A DNA stretch of 64,000 nt from Gammaproteobacteria bacterium UBA7449 (GTDB taxonomy: Bacteria; Pseudomonadota; Gammaproteobacteria; Pseudomonadales; Pseudohongiellaceae): assembly GCA_002477465.1 (NCBI GenBank), contig DLPV01000005.1, positions 1 through 64,000 of the forward strand. The letters run 5' to 3'. Under the pieces are notes generated by a model. It was not told where the DNA came from. It was given only the letters and a program-made list of their open reading frames with translations, and ran no database searches. Positions 35,379 through 44,189 of this stretch are shown here, in pieces. The position numbers and the translations under genes are program-made. The stretch's first letter is position 1. Each line of letters starts with the position of its first letter.

Positions 35379-35822
35379 ATGACCGGTACTCGAAGCTCCG
35401 AATCTCAACCAGTATTGAAGAACTTCGTTCCGTACAAGCCCAAGAAGGGCGAAGAGTACATGAACGAAAAGCAACGCGAGCATTTCAAACGGATATTGTT
35501 GGACTGGCGCGAGCAGTTGATGCAGGAAGTAGACAGAACTGTGCATCACATGCAGGATGACGCCGCGAATTACCCTGATCCCGCTGACCGTGCTACCCAG
35601 GAAGAAGAATTCAGCCTGGAATTACGAACTCGAGATCGGGAAAGAAAACTGATCAAGAAGATCGACAGCACCATAGAGCTTATCGCTCAAGATGACTACG
35701 GTTTTTGCGAATCATGCGGCATTGAAATAGGCATTCGCAGACTGGAAGCCAGACCAACCGCAAATAAGTGCATCGATTGTAAGACACTCGACGAAATCAA
35801 GGAGAAGCAGCTCGGTAGTTAG
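35379..35822 (+). CDS. dksA: RNA polymerase-binding transcription factor DksA
   Basis: The 147-residue housekeeping DksA carries YKPKKGEEYMNEKQREHFK, the coiled-coil tip DPADRATQEEE with the two acidic residues needed for function with ppGpp, and a zinc finger CESCGIEIG...CIDC. ATG 35379 is preferred over the in-frame TTG nine bases upstream; GGAG and AAGG lie just before it. It is followed by gluQ, as in Pseudomonas and Escherichia. Confidence 0.96.
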   Translation: MTGTRSSESQPVLKNFVPYKPKKGEEYMNEKQREHFKRILLDWREQLMQEVDRTVHHMQDDAANYPDPADRATQEEEFSLELRTRDRERKLIKKIDSTIELIAQDDYGFCESCGIEIGIRRLEARPTANKCIDCKTLDEIKEKQLGS

Positions 35823-35927
35823 AGACTGCAGCTGCACTGGCAATCGGGAACTAAGTCATGGACTACCCATTCTCGATTGCCTGCACCTTCGATGTGAATT
35901 TCCATCTGTGTCGGCTCAACCAGACAG

Positions 35928-36833
35928 ATGAATGATTACCCCCCCCAGCCGATCAGCTATGTCGGCAGATTCGCGCCCTCTCCCACGGGACCGTTGCATT
36001 TCGGATCACTGGTGGCGGCCCTGGCCAGTTACTTCGATGCGAGGTCGAATAAAGGCACCTGGCTCGTTCGCATGGAAGACCTCGACCCGCCTCGTGAACC
36101 ACCCGGTACAGACGCGCTCATTCTAGAGCAGCTGCATATATTAGGATTGGAGTGGGATGGTGAGGTGCTCTATCAAAGTAGCCGCCTTGATGCCTACCGC
36201 GCAACGCTGGAAAGACTCAAAGCAACCGGGCTGTGCTTCTCCTGCGATTGCACGCGGCCGCGCATAAAGTCTATCGGGGGTATCTATGACGGCAGATGCC
36301 GTTATCGCAAGTTGCCTTTCAATTCTGGCTTGGCCACCCGTGTCAAGACAGACAAAAATCTGTACGAGTTTGAAGATGCAATTCAGGGAAACTATTCACA
36401 AATCCTCGAGCAAGACATAGGTGATTTCACACTACTGCGTAAAGACGGATTGTTTGCCTATCAACTAGCCGTGGTGGTCGACGATGCTGATCAGGGCATA
36501 AACCATGTTGTGCGTGGCTACGACCTTTTGGAGTCAACCCCGAGACAGATCTACCTACAACAATTACTGGGATTCCTGACACCTCAATATGCCCACGTCC
36601 CAGTCGTCGTTAATGAGCAGGGTCAGAAACTCAGCAAGCAACACTTTGCCGACTCCATTGACGTTCAAGCTGCATCCACAGTGCTACATAATGCAATGCG
36701 ATTCCTCGGGTTGCGTCCTGCCAAGGCACAGATCTCCGAACCGCCAGCTGACTTGTTAGCCTGGGGTATTGATAACTGGGATATACAGGCTGTGCCCAAG
36801 TTAGCTAATATACCGATGCACGCTGCACACTAG
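35928..36833 (+). CDS. gluQ: Glutamyl-Q tRNA(Asp) synthetase
   Basis: The 301-residue paralogue of GluRS lacks the anticodon-binding domain and attaches glutamate to queuosine at position 34 of tRNA-Asp. The class I motif reads RFAPSPTGPLHFGSL, with a cysteine cluster (CFSCDCTRPR...GRCRY) for zinc, and KLSKQ replaces KMSKS. It lies between dksA and the cbr genes. Its TAG overlaps the putative Shine-Dalgarno of the cbrX-like ORF. Confidence 0.95.
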   Translation: MNDYPPQPISYVGRFAPSPTGPLHFGSLVAALASYFDARSNKGTWLVRMEDLDPPREPPGTDALILEQLHILGLEWDGEVLYQSSRLDAYRATLERLKATGLCFSCDCTRPRIKSIGGIYDGRCRYRKLPFNSGLATRVKTDKNLYEFEDAIQGNYSQILEQDIGDFTLLRKDGLFAYQLAVVVDDADQGINHVVRGYDLLESTPRQIYLQQLLGFLTPQYAHVPVVVNEQGQKLSKQHFADSIDVQAASTVLHNAMRFLGLRPAKAQISEPPADLLAWGIDNWDIQAVPKLANIPMHAAH

Positions 36834-36842
36834 GGTGAGCCT

Positions 36843-37019
36843 GTGTACATACCGCGTTCCATACTTGTTCTCATTATCATCATTTACCTGCTGTTCCTGA
36901 TCAGTGTTGATTGGATTAATCAGCCTGTGGGGGCTTGGTATCGACCCTTTGCCGTTGGCCTGTTAATAGTCCTCGTAGCGGCCTGGGCCCATAGGGATAG
37001 GGACAGCGATGAGCTATGA
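36843..37019 (+). CDS. cbrX: CbrX-like small membrane protein overlapping cbrA
   Basis: A 58-codon ORF starts with GTG at 36843 (AGGGTGAG just upstream) and ends with TGA at 37017-37019, eleven bases inside cbrA in another frame. The product has two hydrophobic helices (residues 6-22 and 36-49) joined by a loop (DWINQPVGAWYRP) and a charged tail (HRDRDSDEL). Pseudomonas carries a small ORF, cbrX, at this same place, whose translation is coupled to CbrA. Position, size and overlap fit; the assignment rests on synteny and topology. Confidence 0.72.
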   Translation: MYIPRSILVLIIIIYLLFLISVDWINQPVGAWYRPFAVGLLIVLVAAWAHRDRDSDEL

Positions 37020-39972
37020 GTTAAGCACATTGTTTTTGCTGGGCAGTGGCTACCTTATGCTGCTGTTTGGTATTGCCTACATTACCGATAACGGCTACAT
37101 CCCCAGAAAAATTGTTCAATCCCCAATTGTGTATGTGCTTTCACTCGGCGTATTTGCCAGTGTATGGGCTTACTATACGTCCATCAGCAATGCGCTAGAG
37201 AATGGCTACGGCTTTCTGGCCAATTCTATCGGAATTTCACTGGCTTTTTTGTTTTCACCCCTGCTGCTGAAACCGCTACTAGAGCTCACGCGCACTTATC
37301 AACTGAGCTCCCTGGCGGACTTGATGGCTTTCCGCTATCGCTCGCCCTGGGCCGGCACAATTACGACGCTTGTCGTTCTGATTGGTGTGATACCGCTAGT
37401 CGCCTTGCAAATCCGGGCCGTTGCCGACACTGCCAACATGCTTTCCCAGGAGGCATCCCAGGGTCTGGTGGCAACAGGATTTTGCATCTTGATCACACTA
37501 TTTTCTATTCTCTTTGGAACCTCTCGCCGTACGGGACGAACCCGACACGATGGTCTGGTAATGGCCATTGCCTTTGAATCTTTGGTCAAACTCATCGCAT
37601 TCCTGATCGTAGGGTTGTTTGCAGTCTATGGTGCCTTCGACGGCTTATCCGGTGTCGACCAGTGGCTGCAGACCCAGCCTGAATTGATAAGCGGATTAAA
37701 GGGCACTGATTACTTGAGCTCATTTCATGTCGCCGCTCTTTTGTTTTTCACCGCGGCAGTAGCCATGCCCCACATGTTCTACGTTACCTTCAACGAAAAT
37801 AACAGCCATGCATCTCTTGCATTCGCCAGCTGGGCTCTACCACTCTATTTTCTGTTAATCAGCTTGCCTGTATTGCCAATACTATGGGCCGGACTGCTGG
37901 CAGAATCCAACGTGCCAGTTGAGTATTTTCCGGTTATCATTGGCCAAGCCTACGGTGTGCCTATTCTCACTCTTGTCGCTTACCTCGGCGGGCTCTCAGC
38001 TGCCAGTGGCCTGATCATAGTAATCACACTGGCACTATCTAACATGTGCCTTAATCACTTGATCCTGCCTTTGTACCAGCCTACTGCGAACCAGGATATT
38101 TACCGCTGGCTGCTTTGGCACCGCAGGCTACTTATCACAGCCCTGATCTGGGCTGGCTTTTTCGTCTACTATCTTTCGGGCAACACCACCAGTATTCAAT
38201 CGATTGGCACTGTCGTATTTTCTGCTGGCCTTCAGTTTTTACCCGGTATCGTGGCAATTCTGTACTGGCCTCAGGGCAACAAAAAGGGTTTTATGACGGG
38301 ACTGTCTGGTGGCGTAGCGATATGGCTGTGGTATCTGTTGTTCCCGTTGTTCTCAGGCAATCCAGCAGTCACGGTTGAAACCATTAACTGGAGCGGGATA
38401 GCGGCACTATCATTGATAGCCAACGCGGCACTTTTCATTGGCGTATCCTTAACCAGCACCAGCACCGATGAGGAACGTGGTTCTGCGGACATCTGCGCGC
38501 TGGACACGATTCGAAGGCGCAAGCGCAGCGGCCTCGTCGCAAAATCTCCGGATGAATTTGTACGTTCACTCAGTAAGCCATTGGGGAAAAGTGCGGCCAA
38601 ACGTGAGGTTAATCAGGCACTCCAAGACCTGAAAATCGGTTATGATGATACTCGTCCATCATCCTTGCGTCTCCTGAGAGGACGATTGGAGGCCAACCTT
38701 TCGGGCCTGTTAGGTCCCTCTATCGCGCGTGACATAATAGACAGTTATTTGCCCTTCAGCATCGTTTCTCAGCACGGCAGCACAGACTTGAATGTCATTG
38801 AAAGCCGTATCGAATCATACCGCAGCAATCTGTCAGGCATGGCTGCCGATTTGGATAATTTGCGGCGTTACCACAGACAGATCCTTCTAGAACTACCGCT
38901 TGGGGTTTGTTCGCTCAGCATAGAGAATGAAATAGTGATGTGGAATCGTGCGCTGGCAGATTTGACTGAAATCGATACCGCCGATGTTGTCGGCTCACAG
39001 CTGGTTGATCTGCCTGAACCATGGCGCAATCTGCTCAACAACTTTCTTGATGACTCAGTAAACCACAGTTACAAACGAAATTTTCAACTTAAAGGTCAAA
39101 AAAAATCAGTCAACCTGCACAAGGCCTACATAGATAAGCCCAACGAACAGGATTTGAGCCATGAAGGCGTTATCATCCTTATCGAAGACATTACAGAGAC
39201 CGAAATTCTTGAGGCAGGACTCACTCACAGCGAACGTCTCGCATCTATTGGACGCCTAGCGGCAGGGGTAGCCCACGAAATTGGCAATCCAATTACCGGC
39301 ATTGCCTGTCTGGCACAGACCATTCGCGACGAGTTTGACGGCACTGAATTGGAGCAATTGGCAGGACAAATCATAGAGCAGACAGACCGCACTTCGAAGA
39401 TTTTGCAATCTCTGGTCAATTTCGCCCACGCCGGAACCAGTTACACTGACTACGAAAAACAGGCGGTGAATATAAGTGAGTGTATGCAGGAAGCCCTGAC
39501 CCTGATCTCCTTAGACAAAAAGAGCAAGGACGTTGAAATCCAGATCGAATGTGAAGATGAACTGCAGATTCTGGGAGATGCGCAAAAGCTACTGCAAGTC
39601 ATGGTTAATCTTTTAAACAATGCCCGGGATGCCAGTGTCCCAGGCAGTAATATTCTCATGCAGGCCATGCGAGTCGGAAATCGTGCCAAAATCACGGTGA
39701 CGGATGACGGATTTGGCATCCCCGCAGCCATCAGGGACCGGGTATTCGACCCATTTTTCACTACCAAAGAGGCTGGAGAAGGCACTGGACTGGGCCTGTC
39801 TCTGGTTTTCAGCATAGTTGAGGACTTAGGCGGAGATATTGATATAATCAGCCCGATAAACAAATCTCGGGGTACCGGCACACAAGTGGTAGCATGGTTC
39901 TCTGAATTTCATGATGATTCGGACACAGAAATCGAACGCCATGACGAAGCGCAATTTCGAAGGTCTAGATAA
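37009..39972 (+). CDS. cbrA: Sensor histidine kinase CbrA with N-terminal SSS transporter domain
   Basis: The protein is 987 residues. Residues 1-~480 form a sodium:solute-symporter-like 13-helix domain. A STAC-like linker follows (about 560-590; LEANLSGLLGPSIARDIIDS), then a PAS domain (about 620-740), HisKA with phosphoacceptor H756 in VAHEIGNP, and HATPase_c (G boxes DDGFGIP and GTGLGLS). In Pseudomonas CbrA responds to carbon/nitrogen state, and histidine uptake by its SSS part has been shown. cbrB begins eight bases later. Confidence 0.95.
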   Translation: MSYELSTLFLLGSGYLMLLFGIAYITDNGYIPRKIVQSPIVYVLSLGVFASVWAYYTSISNALENGYGFLANSIGISLAFLFSPLLLKPLLELTRTYQLSSLADLMAFRYRSPWAGTITTLVVLIGVIPLVALQIRAVADTANMLSQEASQGLVATGFCILITLFSILFGTSRRTGRTRHDGLVMAIAFESLVKLIAFLIVGLFAVYGAFDGLSGVDQWLQTQPELISGLKGTDYLSSFHVAALLFFTAAVAMPHMFYVTFNENNSHASLAFASWALPLYFLLISLPVLPILWAGLLAESNVPVEYFPVIIGQAYGVPILTLVAYLGGLSAASGLIIVITLALSNMCLNHLILPLYQPTANQDIYRWLLWHRRLLITALIWAGFFVYYLSGNTTSIQSIGTVVFSAGLQFLPGIVAILYWPQGNKKGFMTGLSGGVAIWLWYLLFPLFSGNPAVTVETINWSGIAALSLIANAALFIGVSLTSTSTDEERGSADICALDTIRRRKRSGLVAKSPDEFVRSLSKPLGKSAAKREVNQALQDLKIGYDDTRPSSLRLLRGRLEANLSGLLGPSIARDIIDSYLPFSIVSQHGSTDLNVIESRIESYRSNLSGMAADLDNLRRYHRQILLELPLGVCSLSIENEIVMWNRALADLTEIDTADVVGSQLVDLPEPWRNLLNNFLDDSVNHSYKRNFQLKGQKKSVNLHKAYIDKPNEQDLSHEGVIILIEDITETEILEAGLTHSERLASIGRLAAGVAHEIGNPITGIACLAQTIRDEFDGTELEQLAGQIIEQTDRTSKILQSLVNFAHAGTSYTDYEKQAVNISECMQEALTLISLDKKSKDVEIQIECEDELQILGDAQKLLQVMVNLLNNARDASVPGSNILMQAMRVGNRAKITVTDDGFGIPAAIRDRVFDPFFTTKEAGEGTGLGLSLVFSIVEDLGGDIDIISPINKSRGTGTQVVAWFSEFHDDSDTEIERHDEAQFRRSR

Positions 39973-39980
39973 GCATTCGC

Positions 39981-41360
39981 ATGTCAGCAATGAATCAAGT
40001 TTTGGTTGTCGAAGATGAGACGGTGATTCGCACCGCGCTAAGACGACTTCTGGAAAGGCACGACTATCAAGTCAGCGAAGCTGGGACCGTCAAGGAATCC
40101 CTGGAAAAATATGACATGGATGACTTCGACGTCATCATCAGCGACCTCAGGTTGCCCGGCGCCCCCGGCACCGATCTTATCAAAGCCACTTCCACCCCCG
40201 TTCTTATCATGACCAGCTATTCAAGTATCCGGTCAGCTATCGATTCTATGAAAATGGGCGCAGTGGACTACATTGCCAAGCCATTCGAGCACAACGAAAT
40301 AATAGAAACTGTTGCCAAGATAATCAGGGAACACGCCATCAAAGAACCGGTAGAAAAATCTGCGAATGATGAAGAGGAAGCGCCGGTTCATGGGATGATC
40401 GGCAGCTGTCCCCAGATGCTAGAACTGTTCCGCCGCATCAGAAAGGTCGCACAGACAAATTCAACCGTGCTCATTAATGGCGAATCTGGCACCGGCAAGG
40501 AATTGGTAGCGCGCGCGATACACAGGCTCAGCAGCAGGCAGAATCAGGAAATGATCTCCGTAAACTGCGCTGCCATTCCAGAAAATCTGATTGAATCCGA
40601 ATTGTTTGGGCATGAAAAAGGCGCATTCACTGGGGCCACTGCGACTCGAACCGGCCTGGTAGAGGCCGCTAATAGCAGCACACTGTTTCTAGACGAAATT
40701 GGTGAATTGCCTCTAGAAGCGCAGGCAAGATTGCTACGCGTCCTGCAGGAAAACGAGATCCGCAAAGTCGGGTCGGTACAATCAAAGAAAGTGGATGTAC
40801 GCCTGGTCGTTGCAACTCATAGAGATTTGAAACAGCTGGTTGAAGACGGCCAATTTAGAGAAGATCTATACTACCGCATCAATGTCATGACTCTCTTGAT
40901 TCCGCCGCTGCGGGATCGCGGCAACGACATTCTTAAGCTGGCAGACGCGATCCTGCAGCGCACCTGTCGCAGATTGAAAACGCCAATGCTGCTGTTTAGC
41001 GAAGGCGCCAGTCGAGCGATAGCAGATTATAGCTGGCCCGGAAATGTTCGTGAGCTGGAAAACGCGATTGAGCGCGCTGTGGTTCTGGCTGAAACCCCGA
41101 AAATCGGCGAAGACCTTCTCGCCATAGACAATGACGACCCTGAAGCAGAAGTGGAAACTGTCGGATTCGATCCAGCCACGAGAGCGGCCAAACCTGTGGA
41201 GGAGCTGTCGCTAGAAGACTATTTCCAACGCTTTGTGCTGGAGCATCAGGATTCCATGAACGAAACCCAACTGGCCAAGAAGCTCGGCATCAGTCGTAAA
41301 TGTTTATGGGAGAGGCGCCAAAGATTTGGCATTCCACGCAAGAAAAAGACTGCGAGCTGA
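39981..41360 (+). CDS. cbrB: Sigma-54-dependent response regulator CbrB (NtrC family)
   Basis: The protein is 459 residues. The receiver domain has phosphoacceptor D55 (VIISDLRLPG), the AAA+ domain has Walker A GESGTGKE (167-174) and the sigma-54 contact loop GAFTGAT (214-220), and a C-terminal Fis-type HTH follows (NETQLAKKLGISRKCLWERRQ). Phosphorylated by CbrA, it should activate sigma-54 promoters; the strong -24/-12 element 200 bases downstream is the obvious target. Confidence 0.96.
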   Translation: MSAMNQVLVVEDETVIRTALRRLLERHDYQVSEAGTVKESLEKYDMDDFDVIISDLRLPGAPGTDLIKATSTPVLIMTSYSSIRSAIDSMKMGAVDYIAKPFEHNEIIETVAKIIREHAIKEPVEKSANDEEEAPVHGMIGSCPQMLELFRRIRKVAQTNSTVLINGESGTGKELVARAIHRLSSRQNQEMISVNCAAIPENLIESELFGHEKGAFTGATATRTGLVEAANSSTLFLDEIGELPLEAQARLLRVLQENEIRKVGSVQSKKVDVRLVVATHRDLKQLVEDGQFREDLYYRINVMTLLIPPLRDRGNDILKLADAILQRTCRRLKTPMLLFSEGASRAIADYSWPGNVRELENAIERAVVLAETPKIGEDLLAIDNDDPEAEVETVGFDPATRAAKPVEELSLEDYFQRFVLEHQDSMNETQLAKKLGISRKCLWERRQRFGIPRKKKTAS

Positions 41361-41442
41361 AGCAACCAGTCTTAAACTTACGCCACCCCCTGAAAACCCC
41401 TGCCTTCTGTACCAGCTCCGTTTATTTCAATAACGTCATGAA

Positions 41443-41489
41443 TGTTACTGCTACCCTATTACCCATTAGTTTGGGGAAATATGGTAACA
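41443..41489 (+). promoter_or_regulatory. Putative CbrB upstream activating region
   Basis: TGTTAC (41443-41448) and its inverse GTAACA (41484-41489) flank a 35-base spacer that also contains TTACCC. They lie about 75-120 bases upstream of the -24 element, the right range for an enhancer-binding protein. Assignment to CbrB is inference from position. Confidence 0.4.
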
Positions 41490-41502
41490 AAACTTGCTTT
41501 TC

Positions 41503-41520
41503 AATTAGTAGGAACTAATT
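41503..41520. repeat. Short perfect inverted repeat upstream of the sRNA promoter
   Basis: AATTAGT-AGGA-ACTAATT is a perfect seven-base inverted repeat, 44 bases before the -24 GG. It has no T run, so it is more likely an operator-like site than a cbrB terminator. Confidence 0.45.
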
Positions 41521-41561
41521 AGTAAAACGCTAAATATCTGATATATAAGTGTATTTATTTC

Positions 41562-41578
41562 TTGGCACGTTAAATGCA
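41562..41578 (+). promoter_or_regulatory. Sigma-54 promoter of the CrcZ-like RNA
   Basis: TTGGCACGTTAAATGCA matches the consensus TGGCACG-N4-TTGCW closely. GG (41564-41565) and GC (41576-41577) are exactly ten bases apart. Transcription should start near 41589. No ORF follows before pcnB, 440 bases away, which points to an RNA gene. Confidence 0.8.
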
Positions 41579-41588
41579 TATTATATGG

Positions 41589-41862
41589 AGATAATAACAA
41601 TAAATAATAACAATAAGCCTAAATAAAAAGAAAAATCGCATTACTGAGTTATTGAACTAAGGTTAGTGCTTAATAAGAAAAGGTTGGATTTGTTGTACTC
41701 AACGCAGTGATTTGCTGCCCTACTTCAAATACACCACCTTAAATGCTTAAGCGGTGCCGCATTTGGCTCCCTAAATAAAAATAATAACTAAATAACTAAC
41801 AGCAACAATAATAATAAAATTTTCTTCCATTAGGGGGGTGGTGATTCACCCTCCTAATCGTT
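41589..41862 (+). ncRNA. CrcZ-like small RNA (Hfq/Crc decoy) between cbrB and pcnB
   Basis: A gene-free, AT-rich transcript of about 270 bases is predicted from the sigma-54 start site to a strong hairpin. It carries two clusters of AAYAAY repeats, at 41591-41616 (AATAACAATAAATAATAACA) and 41772-41819 (including AACAATAATAATAA), the type of A-rich site bound by Hfq-Crc. In Pseudomonas the CrcZ RNA lies between cbrB and pcnB and is made from a CbrB-activated sigma-54 promoter; it sequesters Hfq to lift carbon catabolite repression. Ends are approximate, and the length is below the ~400 bases of P. aeruginosa CrcZ. Confidence 0.7.
41829..41858 (+). terminator. 3' hairpin of the CrcZ-like RNA
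   Basis: ATTAGGGGGGTG (41829-41840) pairs with CACCCTCCTAAT (41847-41858) over twelve base pairs with one G-U pair and a six-base loop. The following CGTTCTCC is only weakly T-rich, so termination may be partial, or the end may be formed by processing. Confidence 0.6.
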
Positions 41863-42032
41863 CTCCATTCGCATACCTAATCTCTCCCTTGTTTGACCCT
41901 TTTCAAGCACATTCTCTGAAAGCGTTGTATCATTTACGTCGTATATTGTTCTAATGTCTGGAAGACAGCCACTTTTGTACACACTATCAATTCCGCAATT
42001 CTTGCCAAACCTCCAAGAATCAGATTTTTCTC

Positions 42033-43388
42033 ATGCCTAACCTCAAGGATTTACCCGGCGTTGAGCAAGCCCAAGTCATTGACCGCGACCAGCATCCTAT
42101 CTCGCGCCAGGACATTTCTCCCAATGCCTTAAAGGTACTTTATCGCCTGACCAGTGCGGGATATTCCAGCTTTCTCGTGGGAGGTGGCGTACGCGACCTG
42201 TTATTGGACAACAAACCCAAGGACTTCGATGTCGCCACTGATGCAACTCCTGAGGAAATCAAACAGCTATTTCGAAATGCCCGCATCATTGGTCGGCGGT
42301 TCCGTATCGTCCACGTCCGCTATGGAAGAGAAATTATAGAGGTGACGACATTCAGAGCTGCGCCAGACAAGCAACTCGAAGTCAGCGATAAATCCTCGAG
42401 AAAACAATTACAGAACATCGATTCAGCACAAACCCGAGAGGGAATGATCGTAAGGGACAATGTTTATGGCCGTATCGATGAGGATGCTGCCCGCAGAGAT
42501 TTCACTATCAACGCGCTTTACTACACCACCGATGGTTTCAAGCTGCTAGATTTTTGTGGTGCCATGGCAGACATTGAGGACCGGAGTATTCGCATGATAG
42601 GCGATGCCACCGAGCGATATCGCGAAGATCCTGTTCGTATGCTCAGAGCGCTGCGGTTTTCCGCTAAGCTTGGCTTTGATATCGCACCAGAAACTGCTTC
42701 CCCGATAGAGGATCTCGCCGATCTGCTGACTTCCATATCGCCAGCCCGGCTCTTCGATGAAGTGGTTAAGCTATTCTCCTCCGGCCACGCCGAAAGCACC
42801 TTTACTCTACTAATTGAAAGCCGAGTGCGGGAATTCATTCTAGGCCCCACGTTTGAGGCGCTCGAATGCTGCGAGCCGCAGGTTTTCAGACTGGTAGAGT
42901 TGGCAATGAAAAACACCGATCTGCGCATAGCCGATGATAAGTCCGTGACACCCTATTTTCTGTTCGCTGCACTATTATGGCCACCCCTGCGGCTAACGAT
43001 GAAACAAGCCGGCGTCGAAAGTATGAATTCCAGCAGCCAGTTTATTGATGTCGCGAACCAGACCATCTCCAATCAACTGAGTTTGACAGCCATACCCAAA
43101 CGCATTAGTTATGCCAGTCGCGAAATCTGGGAACTTCAGAACAGGCTCACTCACCGTGCCCACAGAACGATCGATGCCACCCTGAATCATCCGCGCTTCA
43201 GAGCGGCCTATGATTTTTTGTTGCTCAGGGAGGCTGCGGGAGAAAGTTTGGGGGAAAGTGGCGAGTGGTGGACGGTCTATCAATTCGGTGATACGACCCA
43301 ACGAGACGAATTGCTGGAGCAACTTCCAAATACACGGCGTAAGCGCCGTCGCAAAAGGCGATCCTCAGCGAGCAACAATAGTGACTAG
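42033..43388 (+). CDS. pcnB: Poly(A) polymerase I
   Basis: The 451-residue class II nucleotidyltransferase adds poly(A) tails to RNA. The active site is GGGVRDLLLDNKPKDFDVATD with D64 and D66; RRDFTINALYY and the RNA-binding domain (about 230-330) follow. The C-terminus is very basic (RRKRRRKRRSS). I favour PcnB over CCA-adding enzyme because of the N-terminal extension, the basic tail and the cbrB-pcnB synteny. The last eight bases overlap the next gene. Confidence 0.94.
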   Translation: MPNLKDLPGVEQAQVIDRDQHPISRQDISPNALKVLYRLTSAGYSSFLVGGGVRDLLLDNKPKDFDVATDATPEEIKQLFRNARIIGRRFRIVHVRYGREIIEVTTFRAAPDKQLEVSDKSSRKQLQNIDSAQTREGMIVRDNVYGRIDEDAARRDFTINALYYTTDGFKLLDFCGAMADIEDRSIRMIGDATERYREDPVRMLRALRFSAKLGFDIAPETASPIEDLADLLTSISPARLFDEVVKLFSSGHAESTFTLLIESRVREFILGPTFEALECCEPQVFRLVELAMKNTDLRIADDKSVTPYFLFAALLWPPLRLTMKQAGVESMNSSSQFIDVANQTISNQLSLTAIPKRISYASREIWELQNRLTHRAHRTIDATLNHPRFRAAYDFLLLREAAGESLGESGEWWTVYQFGDTTQRDELLEQLPNTRRKRRRKRRSSASNNSD

Positions 43389-44049
43389 TCCGCAGCTTTC
43401 CAACATCAGCACGCCGCGTTTTATCGCAGTAGAGGGCCCCATTGGTGTAGGCAAAACCAGCCTGAGCAGGCGCCTCGCCGACACTTTTAATTACGACCTG
43501 CTATTAGAGAAGGCTGAGGAAAATCCTTTCCTGGATCGTTTCTATCAGGATCCGAGAACGCATGCACTGGCTACCCAGTTATTTTTTCTGTTCCAGAGAG
43601 CCCAGCAAATTCAGGAGCTCCGGCAGGATGACATGTTTGAGCCAGTCAGGGTGTCAGACTTTCTCATCGACAAGGATCGGTTGTTTGCTGAGCTGAACCT
43701 GGACCAGGATGAGTACGCCCTTTACCTGAGCGTCTACCGGCACCTTATCATCGATGCGCCCAATCCAGATCTGGTCATTTACCTGCAGGCACCAACAGAG
43801 GTGTTGCTGGGCCGCATTCAGAAACGCGGCATTGCATCAGAGCAGATGATAGAGGCTGGGTATCTGGAACAGCTGAATCGGGCCTATACCGAGTTTTTTC
43901 ACTATTACACCCATTCCAAGCTCCTGATCGTCAATAGCGCAGAAATAGACCTGGTGGCTAATGACGATGACTACGAGCAACTGGTAAAATACATACTCAG
44001 TTTACCCAGCGGCACACACTATTTTAATCCTAAGCCCACGTTACTCTAG
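43381..44049 (+). CDS. Deoxynucleoside kinase (dAdo/dGuo kinase-like)
   Basis: The 222-residue P-loop kinase has EGPIGVGKTS (18-27), an arginine-containing lid region (LLGRIQKRG) and the SDFLIDKDRLFAE motif of deoxynucleoside kinases. It phosphorylates deoxynucleosides for salvage. The GTG start at 43381 is chosen because the conserved FIAVEGP begins shortly after; a longer open frame reaching 43210 lies wholly inside pcnB. It occupies the place where folK lies in Pseudomonas (pcnB-folK-panB). Confidence 0.88.
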   Translation: MTSPQLSNISTPRFIAVEGPIGVGKTSLSRRLADTFNYDLLLEKAEENPFLDRFYQDPRTHALATQLFFLFQRAQQIQELRQDDMFEPVRVSDFLIDKDRLFAELNLDQDEYALYLSVYRHLIIDAPNPDLVIYLQAPTEVLLGRIQKRGIASEQMIEAGYLEQLNRAYTEFFHYYTHSKLLIVNSAEIDLVANDDDYEQLVKYILSLPSGTHYFNPKPTLL

Positions 44050-44189
44050 CGACCCGCATCGACTCGACACATTGAAGCAGCCAAGAGGCTCGCAACAGCT
44101 CTGACTTTTATTGAGTCAGGCCTGCTGGTAACCGTCGTATACCGATAGTCGTTTTTCAACTCTAAACACGCACTTAACGGCAAATTACC

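Noticed and set aside
41585..41626. A 13-codon ATG frame at the start of the CrcZ-like region
   Set aside because: Its ATG lies upstream of or at the predicted transcription start and the product is only an Asn/Ile string created by the AAYAAY repeats.
43210..43380. Longer open frame upstream of the deoxynucleoside kinase
   Set aside because: It lies entirely inside pcnB; the P-loop region starts 17 codons after GTG 43381, as expected.
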